DNA from: Streptomyces bobili
GTDB taxonomy: Bacteria > Actinomycetota > Actinomycetes > Streptomycetales > Streptomycetaceae
Assembly (NCBI RefSeq): GCF_002154575.1
Contig: NZ_MUBA01000008.1
Span: 1-46,821 of the forward strand
Reading direction: 5' to 3'
DNA: 46,821 nucleotides
Shown: in pieces, positions 9,927 to 19,384 of the stretch
Layout of the letters: the number at the start of each line of letters is the position of its first letter
Position numbering within the stretch: position 1 is the stretch's first letter
Made by a program: the position numbers and the translations under genes
The notes under the pieces: model-generated
Database searches by the model: none
What the model was told of the DNA's origin: nothing
Seen by the model: only the letters and a program-made list of their open reading frames with translations

Positions 9927-11426
9927 TCAGGTGTTGCGCCCGCGCAGCGGACGCAGGACGAACCGCCGCATCAGCGGCCAGACGAGGACCAGCACGATCA
10001 CCGTGTAGACCGCGTAGGACACGGGCCCGCCGACCAGTCCCGAGAGTTCGCCGCCCGACAACTGCAGGGAGCGCCGCCCCTGCAGTTCGGCCCGCGGGCC
10101 GAGGATGACGCCGAGGATCAGCGGCAGCACCGGCAGCCCGAACCGGCGCATGGCGAAACCGAGCAGTCCCAGCAACAGCAGCAGGAACAGATCCAGCGGC
10201 TGGGCATTGACGGCGTAGGCACCCATCGACGCGAAGAACAGGATGCCCGCGTACAGATAGGGCCGCGGTATCCGCAGCAGCTTCGCCCAGGTCGGTGCCA
10301 GCGGCAGATTCAGCAGGAGCAGCAGGAAGTTGCCGACGAAAAGGCTGGCGATGAGTACCCAGACCAGGCTCGCCTCCCGCTCGAACAGCAGCGGACCTGG
10401 CTGGATGCCGTACGACTGGAACGCCGCCAGCATGACCGCGGCGGTCGCGTTCGTCGGCAGCCCGAGGGCCAGCATCGGGACCAACGTGCCGGCCGCGGAG
10501 GCGTTGTTCGCCGCCTCCGGTCCGGCCACACCCTCGATCGCCCCCTTGCCGAACTCCTCCGGGTGCTTGGTCAGCCGCTTCTCCGTCGCGTACGACAGGA
10601 AGGTCGGGATCTCGGCACCGCCGGCCGGAAGCGCGCCGAACGGGAAGCCGAACGCGGTGCCCCGCAGCCAGGGCTTCCAGGACCGCTTCCAGTCCGCCCC
10701 GCCCATCCACGGCCTGCCGACGGGAATGACCTCGACGGGCTTGCGCCGCAGGTGCGCGGCCACCCACAGTGCCTCGCCCACGGCGAAGATGGCGACGGCG
10801 ACGACGACCACGTCGATACCGTCGGCCAGTTGGGGGACGCCCAGGGTGAGCCGCTGCTGTCCGGACACCGTGTCGATGCCGACCAGGCCGATCGTCAGGC
10901 CCAGCAGCAGCGAGACGAGACCGCGGATGCGTGACGCGCCCAGCACGGACGTGACCGCGACGAAGGAGAGCAGCATCAGGGCGAAGTAGTCCGGCGCACC
11001 GAGGCTGATCGCGAAGTCCACCACCACCGGCGTCACCAGCACCAGCAGCAGGGTGCCGATCGTGCCCGCCACGAAGGAACCGATGGCGGCGGTGGCGAGG
11101 GCCTGCGCCGCCCGGCCGGCCTTGGCCATCTTGTTGCCCTCGATGGCCGTGACCACCGAGGACGACTCCCCGGGCGTGTTCAGCAGGATCGAGGTGGTCG
11201 ATCCGCCGTACATGCCGCCGTAGAAGATGCCGGCGAACATGATGAACGCCTGTACCGGCTCCATGCCGTAGGTGATGGGCAGCAGCAGGGCCACGGTCAT
11301 CGCCGGGCCGATGCCCGGCAGCACCCCCACCGCGGTGCCGACCAGGACGCCGATCAGCGCCAGCAGCAGGTTCATCGGGGCTATGACGTCCTCGAAGCCC
11401 TGCATGAGGTTGTTCAGGTTGTCCAT
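9927..11426 (-). CDS. tctA: Tripartite tricarboxylate transporter, large membrane subunit TctA
   Basis: A 499-residue polytopic protein with about 11-12 hydrophobic segments. TctA signatures are visible: [37 protein letters not shown] followed by TPGE, and the second-half repeat [19 protein letters not shown]. TctA forms the permease core that imports citrate or related tricarboxylates with TctB and the binding protein TctC. Its ATG at 11426 shares one base with the TGA of tctB, indicating translational coupling. Longer in-frame starts run back through tctB and are not real. Confidence 0.95.
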   Translation of the reverse strand: MDNLNNLMQGFEDVIAPMNLLLALIGVLVGTAVGVLPGIGPAMTVALLLPITYGMEPVQAFIMFAGIFYGGMYGGSTTSILLNTPGESSSVVTAIEGNKMAKAGRAAQALATAAIGSFVAGTIGTLLLVLVTPVVVDFAISLGAPDYFALMLLSFVAVTSVLGASRIRGLVSLLLGLTIGLVGIDTVSGQQRLTLGVPQLADGIDVVVVAVAIFAVGEALWVAAHLRRKPVEVIPVGRPWMGGADWKRSWKPWLRGTAFGFPFGALPAGGAEIPTFLSYATEKRLTKHPEEFGKGAIEGVAGPEAANNASAAGTLVPMLALGLPTNATAAVMLAAFQSYGIQPGPLLFEREASLVWVLIASLFVGNFLLLLLNLPLAPTWAKLLRIPRPYLYAGILFFASMGAYAVNAQPLDLFLLLLLGLLGFAMRRFGLPVLPLILGVILGPRAELQGRRSLQLSGGELSGLVGGPVSYAVYTVIVLVLVWPLMRRFVLRPLRGRNT

Positions 11427-11959
11427 CACAGGATTCCTTGCAGCACACCGGCCGGGAGGTTCACACCGAGCCCTATCGCGAAGGCGTAGAACGTGGTGAG
11501 GGACAGCGTCGCCGCGATCAATAGATTGCGTACGTGGTGCCGGTTCCCGAGGGCGAAGGCCGTGCCCCAGAACAGCAGGGCACCGCTGATGACCCAGCCG
11601 AGCCGTTCGATCAGCACCGCGTTCGCGACGAACGCGCAGATCAGAAGGACCACCGTGCGCCAGTCGACGGCCTGCGACAGGTCGACGTCCTCGCCGGCCT
11701 CCGGCTCGCCGTGCCCGCCCCGGGCCACATCGACGGCGTACAGGACCGCGACCAGCAGAAGCAGCGCGCCCAGCAGTACGGGCACCGCGCGTGGTCCCAC
11801 CGGGTCGGTGCTGCTGGTGATGTGCGGGATGCCGAGCCCGTCCACGATCACCGCGGTGCCCAGCAGGGCGAGGAACGCGCACACACCGTACTGTGCGCGG
11901 TCCTTGCCCCGCGGTGGACGGGCGTCCTCGCCGCTCGGTTCGTCGATCGGGGAACTCAT
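11426..11959 (-). CDS. tctB: Tripartite tricarboxylate transporter, small membrane subunit TctB
   Basis: A 177-residue membrane protein with a charged N-terminal tail (about 1-25) and four hydrophobic segments (about 27-45, 58-77, 100-122, 127-165). This is the typical size and topology of TctB. It overlaps tctC by four bases at ATGA and tctA by one, so the order tctC-tctB-tctA is a tightly coupled operon. TctB supports the transporter but has no catalytic motif. Confidence 0.92.
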   Translation of the reverse strand: MSSPIDEPSGEDARPPRGKDRAQYGVCAFLALLGTAVIVDGLGIPHITSSTDPVGPRAVPVLLGALLLLVAVLYAVDVARGGHGEPEAGEDVDLSQAVDWRTVVLLICAFVANAVLIERLGWVISGALLFWGTAFALGNRHHVRNLLIAATLSLTTFYAFAIGLGVNLPAGVLQGIL

Positions 11960-12966
11960 GCCAGGCCGAGCTCTGTCAGCAGGCCGGCGACGGACTTGTC
12001 CTGCTCCTTGAGGAAGGAGCCGAACTCGTCACCGGTGACGAAGGCGTCGGTCCAGCCGCGCTTGGTCAGTTCGGACTTCCACTGCTGCGAGTCGTGCATC
12101 CTGGTCAGGGAGTCGGTCCAGGTCTTCTTCTGCGCGTCGGTGATCCCGGGAGGGGCGACGATGCCCCGCCAGTTGGTGAAGACCAGATCGATGCCGGAGC
12201 TCTTGAGCGTGGGGGCGTCCTTCACGGCGTCGATGGGCTCGGCGCTGGTCACCGCCAGCACCCGGACCTGTCCCGCTTCGATCTGGTCGAGGAACTCACC
12301 GAATCCGCTGGCACCGAAGGCGACCTTGTCGCCCAGGACGGCGGGCAGCAGTTCGCCGCCGCCGTCGTATCCGACGTAGTTGACCTTCTTCGGCTCGATA
12401 CCGACGGCCTTCGCCAACTGCATGGGAAGCAGATGATCGGGGCCGCCCGGCGACGAACCGCCGCCCACCGCCACCTTCCTGGGGTCCTTCTTCCACGCGG
12501 TGACGAGGTCGTCGATCGTCTTGTACGGGGAGTCCTTCGACACGACGATCGCGCCGGCCTCCTCGATCAGCTTGGCGATCGGCGTGGTGTCGGTCAGCGT
12601 CGCCGCCGACTTCGAGGTGTACGCGGCACCGACGACGCCCAGCCCCATCTGCATGGCGAGTTTGCCGTTGCCCTTCTCGTTCACCAGGCGCTGCAGGCCC
12701 ACGGTGCCGCCGGCCCCGGGCAGGTTGTACACCTGGACCCCGGACGCCACCTTGCTGTCCTGCATCACCTGGGCGACGGTCCGGGCGGTGACGTCGTACC
12801 CGCTGCCCGGGGTGTTCGGCACCATCATCCGTAGACCGGTGACGGGCTTCCCGCTCCCGCTTCCGCCCCCGGATTCCTCCTTCTCCGCGGTGGCGCCGCA
12901 GGCGCTCACGGCGAGCATCGACACAGTGGCAAGAGCTCCGAGAAATGCGGCTCTGCGAGTTCTCAT
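11956..12966 (-). CDS. tctC: Tricarboxylate-binding lipoprotein TctC (Bug family)
   Basis: A 336-residue substrate-binding protein. The lipoprotein signal peptide has lipobox LAVSAC with C23 as the lipidation site, followed by a glycine/serine linker. The Bug-type core shows [16 protein letters not shown] (47-62), [11 protein letters not shown], and [15 protein letters not shown]. Such proteins capture citrate or other carboxylates outside the membrane and hand them to TctBA. It is the first gene of the operon and is divergent from a CitA-like sensor kinase 80 bases away, which probably controls it. Confidence 0.94.
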   Translation of the reverse strand: MRTRRAAFLGALATVSMLAVSACGATAEKEESGGGSGSGKPVTGLRMMVPNTPGSGYDVTARTVAQVMQDSKVASGVQVYNLPGAGGTVGLQRLVNEKGNGKLAMQMGLGVVGAAYTSKSAATLTDTTPIAKLIEEAGAIVVSKDSPYKTIDDLVTAWKKDPRKVAVGGGSSPGGPDHLLPMQLAKAVGIEPKKVNYVGYDGGGELLPAVLGDKVAFGASGFGEFLDQIEAGQVRVLAVTSAEPIDAVKDAPTLKSSGIDLVFTNWRGIVAPPGITDAQKKTWTDSLTRMHDSQQWKSELTKRGWTDAFVTGDEFGSFLKEQDKSVAGLLTELGLA

Positions 12967-13045
12967 GGCTCATCTCTTTCGCTTGGGCGAGTCCGGCGCC
13001 ATGATTGTGCGATTCCGCGGTCAGCCCGTCTGCCTTGTGTGAGCA

Positions 13046-14725
13046 TTGAAGGTTGAGTTCATAGTGGTCGTTACGTCACGCCGCCACACACTGGCCGGTG
13101 AGCTGCTGGTTCTGCAGCTCGCCATCGTGGTGCTGGTGCTCGTGGCGGTCGCCGCGGTCTCGCTGGCGCAGTCGAAGGCGACGTTCGACCGGGTCGAGGG
13201 ACGCCGGGTCACCGCCCTCGCCGAGGAGATGGCCGGAAACCCACTGCTGCGCACCCAGCTCCTTCGTCCCGCGCCGGCCGAGACCCTCGCACCGCTGCTG
13301 CAGACCAGGCTCACCCAGTCGAACGTCACGTCCGTCACGGTCGCCGACGAGCACGGCGAGATCGTCGCGGCCACCAACCCCACGCTGGTCGGAACGCGGC
13401 TTCCGGTGGACGGGCCCGGCGTCGCGCAGGCACGCGGCTGGTCCGGCGAACTCACGGTGGACGGGGTCCGTGAGCTGGTGGCCCAGGTCCCGGTGCTCCG
13501 CGACGACGAGAACCACATCGGCGAGCACGTCGGAACGGTCATGATCGGGCGGGCCTCACCCACGGTATGGCAGCGGCTCAGCGGCGCCTCCTCGTACCTG
13601 CTCGCCTACCTCGGCATCGCGAGCGTGCTCGGCGTCGCCGGATCATGGCTGCTGGCCCGGCGGATCAAGCGCCAGACCCTCGGCCTCGAACCACGCGAGA
13701 TCGCGGGCCTCGCCGAGCACCGCGAGGCCATGCTGTTCGGGATCGCCGAAGGCGTGATCGCGCTCGACCCGCAGCAGAGGCTCACGCTGGTCAACGAGGT
13801 CGGCCGGGGACTGCTCGACCTTCCCGAGGACTGCGTCGGGATGAGCCTCGCCGACCTGGGGATCCAGGGCAGGCTGTACGACGTCCTGGCCGGGGCCGGC
13901 GGTGAGCACGGCGCCGAGCACGGTACCGAGCGGCGCGACGAGGTGGTCGTACGCCGGGGGCGGGTGCTGGTCATGAACCGGATGGACGTCACCAAGGACG
14001 GCCGACGGCTGGGCTCGGTGACGACCCTGCGCGACCGTACCGAACTGGCCCAGCTCGAACGCGAACTGGGCTCGTTCCGCAGCAGCACCGAACTGCTGCG
14101 CGCGCAGGCCCACGAGTTCTCCAATCAGCTGCACACCATTTCCGGGCTCATCCAGATCGGCGAGCACGACGAGGTCGTACGCTATGTCCGCGCCCTGCGC
14201 AGACACCGTGAGTCGCTCGACGTGACGCTCACCAGCCGGGTCCGCGACCGGGCCGTCGCCGCGCTGCTCATGGCCAAGTCCGCGCTCGCCGCCGAGCGCA
14301 GGGTCCAGCTGCGCGTCTCGGAGCTGACCGCCCTGGACCGGCTGGAGCCCACGGACTCCGCGGACGTGGCGACCGTGCTCGGCAATCTCGTCGACAACGC
14401 CCTCGACGCCGCCGCGGCCCCGGACCACCAGAACGACGCCTGGGTGGAGGTCGAACTGCGCCAGGACGCGTCGAGCGTGGAGATCGTGGTGCGGGACTCC
14501 GGTCCGGGCGTGGCACCTGAACTGGCCCAGGAGGTGTTCTCCCGTGGCTTCACCACCAAGGCCGCCCAGGGCGGCGACCGGGGGATCGGCCTGGCGCTCA
14601 CCCGGCTGGTCTGCACCCGCAGAGGCGGCGAGGTGTCGGTGACGAACACGCGGCCCGGCGCCACGTTCACGGCCAGGATGTCCGTGGGCCGGCTCACCGA
14701 TAGGGAGACGGAGGAAGTCCGGTGA
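13046..14725 (+). CDS. CitA/DcuS-type sensor histidine kinase
   Basis: About 559 residues. TM1 (about 15-38) is followed by an extracytoplasmic PDC/Cache-like sensor domain (about 40-170) containing TSVTVADEHGEIVAATNP, then TM2 (about 180-200), a PAS domain (about 225-330), a Spo0B-type dimerisation helix with H356 in QAHEFSNQLHTISG, and HATPase_c with NLVDNALDA and DRGIGLAL. The family senses citrate or C4-dicarboxylates outside the cell. Divergence from tctCBA makes control of that transporter likely. The start is uncertain: TTG at 13046 or GTG at 13064. It overlaps the response regulator gene by four bases. Confidence 0.92.
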   Translation: MKVEFIVVVTSRRHTLAGELLVLQLAIVVLVLVAVAAVSLAQSKATFDRVEGRRVTALAEEMAGNPLLRTQLLRPAPAETLAPLLQTRLTQSNVTSVTVADEHGEIVAATNPTLVGTRLPVDGPGVAQARGWSGELTVDGVRELVAQVPVLRDDENHIGEHVGTVMIGRASPTVWQRLSGASSYLLAYLGIASVLGVAGSWLLARRIKRQTLGLEPREIAGLAEHREAMLFGIAEGVIALDPQQRLTLVNEVGRGLLDLPEDCVGMSLADLGIQGRLYDVLAGAGGEHGAEHGTERRDEVVVRRGRVLVMNRMDVTKDGRRLGSVTTLRDRTELAQLERELGSFRSSTELLRAQAHEFSNQLHTISGLIQIGEHDEVVRYVRALRRHRESLDVTLTSRVRDRAVAALLMAKSALAAERRVQLRVSELTALDRLEPTDSADVATVLGNLVDNALDAAAAPDHQNDAWVEVELRQDASSVEIVVRDSGPGVAPELAQEVFSRGFTTKAAQGGDRGIGLALTRLVCTRRGGEVSVTNTRPGATFTARMSVGRLTDRETEEVR

Positions 14726-15396
14726 TCGACGTACTGGTTGTCGAGGACGACTTCATGGTGGCGCGGATCCATCGCGGATTCGTCGATGGTGTCGAGGGCT
14801 TCCGTGTGGTCGGATCGGCGGACTGCGGGGAGAAGGCGCTCGCCGCCGCCGCCGAGCTGCAACCCGACCTGGTGCTCCTCGACCTCTATCTGCCCGACAT
14901 GTTCGGCCTGGATGTCATTCCCCGGCTGCGGATGGTGGCCCAGGACTGCGACGTGCTGGTGATCAGCGCCGCCCGCGAGGCGGAGGCGGTCCGGGGCGCC
15001 GTCCGGCAGGGCGTGGTCGACTACCTTCTGAAACCGTTCGACGCAGGCGACCTCAGGGACCGGCTGGAGCACTACAGCGCCCGCCGCGGCGATCTGCACG
15101 CCGCCGTGGTCAGCGGACAGGCCGATGTGGACCGCGCCCTGGGGCGGGCGGCCACCTCGACGGTGACGTCCACCCTGCCGAAGGGCATGAGCGTGGAGAC
15201 CGCGGAACTGGTCCGGCGCGCACTGCGCGCGGCCGACACCACCCTGTCCGCGGCCGAGTGCGCGACGAAGGTCGGCATCTCGCGCGTCAGCGCGCGCCGG
15301 TACCTCGAACACCTCAGCGTCACGGGCCAGGCCGAGGTGTCGCTGCGCTACGGCCAGGCGGGACGCCCCGAACGCCGCTACCAATGGCAGGCCTGA
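14722..15396 (+). CDS. CitB/DcuR-type response regulator
   Basis: A 224-residue regulator with a receiver domain (about 1-120: acidic residues E8/D9/D10, phosphoacceptor D54 in LVLLDLYLPD, K in YLLKPFD) and a C-terminal winged-helix region with TLSAAECATKVGISRVSARRYLEHL. This is the CitT/DpiA/DcuR architecture that pairs with CitA-type kinases. GTG start overlaps the kinase stop at GTGA. It is expected to activate tctCBA-usp on the tricarboxylate signal. Confidence 0.92.
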   Translation: MIDVLVVEDDFMVARIHRGFVDGVEGFRVVGSADCGEKALAAAAELQPDLVLLDLYLPDMFGLDVIPRLRMVAQDCDVLVISAAREAEAVRGAVRQGVVDYLLKPFDAGDLRDRLEHYSARRGDLHAAVVSGQADVDRALGRAATSTVTSTLPKGMSVETAELVRRALRAADTTLSAAECATKVGISRVSARRYLEHLSVTGQAEVSLRYGQAGRPERRYQWQA

Positions 15397-15506
15397 CGAT
15401 GGCCCGTCCGACGATTCCCGTCTGCCGCGCGACGCCGGGCACGCTCCTCGCTCACAGGGGGACCCCACTCGCCACACCGGGCGCGGACTCCGTGACAGAC
15501 CGCTGA

Positions 15507-16616
15507 TCAGCGGCGTGCGCCGAGAGCGGGCAGTTCCACGGTGACGCGCATCCCGCCGTCGGGGCGGGGTGTGAGGGTGAGCGTTCCGTCGTGTGCGTGG
15601 GTGATGGTCTTGGCGATGGCCAGGCCGAGGCCGACCCCCGGATGATCCGCGTGCAGGCGCTCGGTACCGCGCTGGAACGGTTCGGTGAGTGTCGAGGCCA
15701 GCTCGGGAGTGATCTTCTCGCCGGTGTTCTCGACACTGAGCACCACCGTCGCGGCGTGGACGCCGGTGTCGACCCGCACGATGCCCTGTTCGGGCAGGTT
15801 GTGGACGATCGCGTTGTGCACGAGATTCGTGGTCAGCTGCAGCAGGAGCGCCTGCGACCCGACCGCGGGGGTGATGTCGCCGGACGTTTCGAGGGTGACG
15901 CCGTGCTTCTCCGCGAGGGGGAGGAGCGTCTCGGCGGCTTCCTCGACGAGCAGGGACAGGTCGACCGGTTCTTGGGTGAAGGACCTCTGGTCGGCCCGGC
16001 TGAGCAGGAGCAGTGCTTCTGTGAGGCGGATCGCGCGGGTGTTGACGGCGTGGAGGCGGTCGATGACTTCGCCGGCGTCGTGGCTCGGATCGGTGCGGGC
16101 CACGTCGAGCAGCGCCTTCGAGACGGCCAGCGGCGTGCGCAGTTCGTGCGAGGCGTTGGCTGCGAATCGCCGCTGTTCGGCGACGTGCGCTTCGAGCCGT
16201 GCGAGCATCGTGTCGAAGGCGTCGGCGAGTTCACGGAACTCGTCTCTGCGGCCGGGCAGCCGGATTCGGTGCGACAGTGATCCGTTCGTGGCCATGCTCG
16301 TGGCGTCCCTGATACGGGTCAGCGGGGCGAGTATCCGGCCGGCGAGGACCCACCCTCCCACGAGGCCGAACACCAACAGGAAGACCAGCACCGCGGTTGC
16401 CCTCGGCGCGAAGACGTGCAGGAGGTTGGACCGGACGGGGAAGACGTCACCGGTGAGGGTGCCGGTGGATCCGGGGACGATGAGCGCACGGTCGGGGACG
16501 TAGCGCAGCAGGAACAGCCACACCGCCGCGAGCAGCAGGACACCGGCCAGCATGAGGAAGCCGGCGTAGCTGAGGGTGAGTTTGACGCGGACGCTCAGCC
16601 CAGGAGCCCTATCCAT
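15507..16616 (-). CDS. OmpR-type sensor histidine kinase
   Basis: A 369-residue kinase with TM1 (about 15-38), a short extracytoplasmic loop (about 39-70), TM2 (about 72-92), HAMP (about 93-145), HisKA with H157 in ANASHELRTPLAV, and HATPase_c with the N-box NLVHNAIVHN and G-box GVGLGLAIAKTI. The short sensor loop suggests membrane or envelope stress sensing. It overlaps the upstream regulator by eight bases. A 14-bp palindrome CCGCTGATCAGCGG (15500-15513) covers its stop codon, between two convergent genes. Confidence 0.93.
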   Translation of the reverse strand: MDRAPGLSVRVKLTLSYAGFLMLAGVLLLAAVWLFLLRYVPDRALIVPGSTGTLTGDVFPVRSNLLHVFAPRATAVLVFLLVFGLVGGWVLAGRILAPLTRIRDATSMATNGSLSHRIRLPGRRDEFRELADAFDTMLARLEAHVAEQRRFAANASHELRTPLAVSKALLDVARTDPSHDAGEVIDRLHAVNTRAIRLTEALLLLSRADQRSFTQEPVDLSLLVEEAAETLLPLAEKHGVTLETSGDITPAVGSQALLLQLTTNLVHNAIVHNLPEQGIVRVDTGVHAATVVLSVENTGEKITPELASTLTEPFQRGTERLHADHPGVGLGLAIAKTITHAHDGTLTLTPRPDGGMRVTVELPALGARR

Positions 16617-17304
16617 GCCCGCCTCCCCGGTTCCCGGCCTCCGGTGGTGTGTCGATGCGGTAGCCGACGCCTGCCACCGTGGCGATGACCCAGGGTTCGC
16701 CGAGCCGCTTGCGCAATGCCGACACGGTGATGCGCACAGCGTTGGTGAACGGGTCGGCGTTCTCGTCCCACGCCCGTTCCAGCAGTTCCTCGGCGCTGAC
16801 GATGCCCCCTTCGGCGGCGACGAGGACTTCGAGCACGGCGAACTGCTTCCGGGTGAGCGGGACATAGCGGTTCTCGCGGTAGACCTCGCGGCGGAAAGGA
16901 TCCAGACGCAGGCCCGCGATCTCTCGCACGGGAGGTCTGCTGTAGGCACGCCTGCGGTCGAGTGCTCTGAGCCTGAGCACGAGTTCCTGGAGGTCGAACG
17001 GCTTGGTGAGGTAGTCGTCGGCACCGAGCTCGAACCCCGTGGCCTTGTCGTCGAGCCGGTCGGCAGCGGTGAGCATGAGGATCGGCATGCCACTGCCGGA
17101 GGCCACGATGCTCTTGGCGATCTCGTCACCGGACGGTCCGGGAATGTCCCGGTCGAGGACGGCGATGTCGTACGCGTTGACGCTCAGCAGCTCCAGAGCG
17201 GTGTCCCCGTCACCCGCGATGTCTGCCGCGATCGCTTCCAGACGGAGGCCGTCGCGGATGGCCTCCGCCATATAGGGCTCGTCCTCGACGATCAGCACAC
17301 GCAT
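16609..17304 (-). CDS. OmpR/PhoB-family response regulator
   Basis: A 231-residue regulator: receiver domain (about 1-115) with E7/D8, phosphoacceptor D51 in AVLDRDIPG, and K in DYLTKPFD; winged-helix DNA-binding domain (about 130-220) with LTRKQFAVLEVLVAAEGG and NAVRITVSALRKRLG. It precedes and overlaps its kinase gene. The divergent neighbour is a VanJ-like membrane phosphohydrolase, and the intergenic region holds a pair of direct repeats suited to an OmpR-type protein. Confidence 0.94.
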   Translation of the reverse strand: MRVLIVEDEPYMAEAIRDGLRLEAIAADIAGDGDTALELLSVNAYDIAVLDRDIPGPSGDEIAKSIVASGSGMPILMLTAADRLDDKATGFELGADDYLTKPFDLQELVLRLRALDRRRAYSRPPVREIAGLRLDPFRREVYRENRYVPLTRKQFAVLEVLVAAEGGIVSAEELLERAWDENADPFTNAVRITVSALRKRLGEPWVIATVAGVGYRIDTPPEAGNRGGGHG

Positions 17305-17322
17305 GGTCCGAGGCTACGAGCC

Positions 17323-17354
17323 GAACCGTATCGTCGGCATATGGAGAACCGGAT
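17323..17354. promoter_or_regulatory. Direct repeats between the OmpR regulator and the phosphohydrolase gene
   Basis: GAACCGTAT at 17323-17331 and GAACCGGAT at 17346-17354 match at 8 of 9 positions and are spaced 23 bp start to start, about two helical turns, in an 87-base divergent intergenic region. OmpR-family regulators usually bind such tandem repeats. The assignment is an inference. Confidence 0.35.
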
Positions 17355-17391
17355 ACGCGACCGCAACACCGTGCCGCGTTGACTGCCGGGT

Positions 17392-18627
17392 GTGACTCGA
17401 ACCCCACCTTCATCAGCCAGAACGTCGACCCGACGGGTCCAGGGGCTCCTCGCGCCGGGCCTGATGACGGTCGTCGCGGCGATCACCGCAGCCTTCGGCC
17501 TCCCGTCGCGCCATGGCCCGGACTCCTCGGCCGCCCCCTCGCGGCCCCCGCGAGCGGACCCGGTGCAGACCGGGCAGGGCGGCGACGGCTCCCGGAGAAC
17601 CGGCTCGGGCACCTGGTCCTCGGGCATCCGCCGGGGCATCCGCATCGTCTCCCGACCGGGACCCTGGAAGCGCGGACGGCTGCTCGCGGCCGTGGCGCTG
17701 CTGCTGGGCCTGTTCATGCTGCTGCACGCAAGGATCCCGAACGGGATCGGGAACCTCGGCAGCCTGGTGGAGACCGTCCTGCCGTGGTTCGGCCTGTTCG
17801 TCCCCGTACTGCTGGCCGGGGCACTGTGGCGCCGCTCCGCCTGCGCGGTGGTCGCGCTGCTGCTGCCGGTCCTGGCATGGCTGAACCTCTTCGGAGGGCT
17901 GCTCACCGACAAGTCCCACCCGGGCGGCGACCTCACGATGGCCGGCCACAACGTCAGCGCCGACAACCCCGACCCCGTCGGCACCGCCCGTGACCTCGTC
18001 GCCTCCGGCGCGGACGTCCTGGCGCTGCAGGAGATCACCGCGCAGGCGAAGCCGCTGTACGAGAAGGAACTGGCGACGGCGTACCCGTACCACGCGGTGC
18101 GGGGCACTGTCGGACTGTGGAGCAAGCTGCCGCTCTCGGACACCGAGCCGGTCGACATCGAGATGGACTACGGGCCGCTGGGGGACACCAAGCCGGCCGA
18201 CGTCAAGATGGCCTACAACCGCGCGCTGCGCACCACGGTGGCCACGGACGAGGGTCCCCTCGCGGTGTATGTGGCCCACCTGGGTTCCGCACGGGTGAAC
18301 CTCAAGGCGGGCTTCTGGACAGATACGCGAGACAGGGGCGCGCGGGCACTCGGCAAGGCCATCGCCGCCGAGCCGAACAGGAGGGTGGTGCTGCTCGGCG
18401 ACCTGAACGGCACCACGGACGACCGCGCGTTCGCCGGCATCACCTCGCGGCTGCGCTCGGCTCAGGACGCGGCAGGGAACGGGTTCGGCTTCAGCTGGCC
18501 GGCGAAGTTCCCGGTGGTGCGGATCGATCAGATCCTGGTCCGCGGCGTGAAGGCGGAAGCTTCATGGTCGCTGCCGGCCACCGGCAGTGACCACCTGCCG
18601 GTGGCGGCAGCAATCAGCTGGGGATGA
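17392..18627 (+). CDS. VanJ-like membrane endonuclease/exonuclease/phosphatase-fold hydrolase
   Basis: About 411 residues. A disordered N-terminus (1-90) is followed by three hydrophobic segments (about 100-118, 124-143, 147-165) and an extracytoplasmic EEP domain (about 180-411). Catalytic residues visible are N in GHNVSADNPD, E214 in LQEI, D337/N339 in GDLNG, and D400/H401 in GSDHLP. This is the layout of VanJ/StaP, membrane phosphohydrolases that act on undecaprenyl-linked lipids and give teicoplanin resistance, although most Streptomyces paralogues are uncharacterised. The GTG at 17392 is uncertain; starts further inside the disordered region are possible. Likely under the divergent two-component system. 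Confidence 0.82.
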   Translation: MTRTPPSSARTSTRRVQGLLAPGLMTVVAAITAAFGLPSRHGPDSSAAPSRPPRADPVQTGQGGDGSRRTGSGTWSSGIRRGIRIVSRPGPWKRGRLLAAVALLLGLFMLLHARIPNGIGNLGSLVETVLPWFGLFVPVLLAGALWRRSACAVVALLLPVLAWLNLFGGLLTDKSHPGGDLTMAGHNVSADNPDPVGTARDLVASGADVLALQEITAQAKPLYEKELATAYPYHAVRGTVGLWSKLPLSDTEPVDIEMDYGPLGDTKPADVKMAYNRALRTTVATDEGPLAVYVAHLGSARVNLKAGFWTDTRDRGARALGKAIAAEPNRRVVLLGDLNGTTDDRAFAGITSRLRSAQDAAGNGFGFSWPAKFPVVRIDQILVRGVKAEASWSLPATGSDHLPVAAAISWG

Positions 18628-18700
18628 CTAGAGTGGCTCGGCGACAGGGGATGCGCTGCCTGCGCCCGGCACCGGCGCGCTCGATCAGAAGGGGACGCTG

Positions 18701-19129
18701 ATGACCCAGATGCCCGGCGCGGCCAGATGCGCTCGCGTCCTGCTCGTCGCCGCGGGAACGGCGAGCGTCGTCGCCCTCGTGCCGCTGGCCATGGTCGCCG
18801 CGACCTTCGAGCCCGGCGCCCTGGGGGAACTGATCCTGGCCATGCTGCTTCTTGCGGCTGTCCCGCTCGTGGTGCTGGCTGTGGCCTCGTTCGTTCTCGC
18901 GGCGAGATTCGCTGACGGCGGCGACAGGGTGCGCCTTGGCGCGGTCGTCGTCGGCTGGATGCTCGTAGCCGGTAGCGCGATCGCCGTGCCGGCCCATCAC
19001 GGGTGGTGGGGTGCCGGCGTCGCGGTGGGCGCGCTGCTGACAGCCTTCGCCGGCGCGGAGAGGACCCGGGAGTGGTTCGCACGTCCGCGTCTCGCGTCGG
19101 CGGCGCATCTGGAGGGAGAGATGGCGTGA
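18701..19129 (+). CDS. Small four-helix membrane protein, unknown function
   Basis: A 142-residue hydrophobic protein with four predicted transmembrane helices (about 9-34, 40-68, 77-98, 102-118) and a short charged C-terminus with an EREW-like element. I do not recognise a family. ATG at 18701 with AAGGGGA upstream. It lies 73 bases after the VanJ-like gene on the same strand and may be cotranscribed; a strong terminator follows. Confidence 0.75.
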   Translation: MTQMPGAARCARVLLVAAGTASVVALVPLAMVAATFEPGALGELILAMLLLAAVPLVVLAVASFVLAARFADGGDRVRLGAVVVGWMLVAGSAIAVPAHHGWWGAGVAVGALLTAFAGAERTREWFARPRLASAAHLEGEMA

Positions 19130-19219
19130 GTCGCCGCCTCCCCGTGGAGCATCGTCACGCACTGCCGTCGTCCGTCCGCCGAGGAAACCGTCGAGAGCGG
19201 CGACGCCCATCGCGTGGTC

Positions 19220-19251
19220 GCCCTGGCGGAGCCGGGTGGCTCCGCCAGGGC
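19220..19251. terminator. Intrinsic terminator
   Basis: A perfect 14-bp GC-rich stem GCCCTGGCGGAGCC (19220-19233) and its complement (19238-19251) with a GGGT loop. It separates the convergent membrane-protein gene and sapA. No U-run is seen. Confidence 0.9.
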
Positions 19252-19384
19252 GGGTTGGACGTCTACGGCCGTCTGCCTGGCCCGTACCACGGTGACTTCC
19301 GGCCGGCCCCGGCGCCGTCCGGTCTGTTGGTCGGCAGACTCGGTGCGGGGACTGGCGGTGGGTCAGGTGTGGTGACCGGGCGGG

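Noticed and set aside
17380..17420. T-loop-like GGTTCGAGT on the minus strand
   Set aside because: The stem bases do not pair and no cloverleaf is possible.
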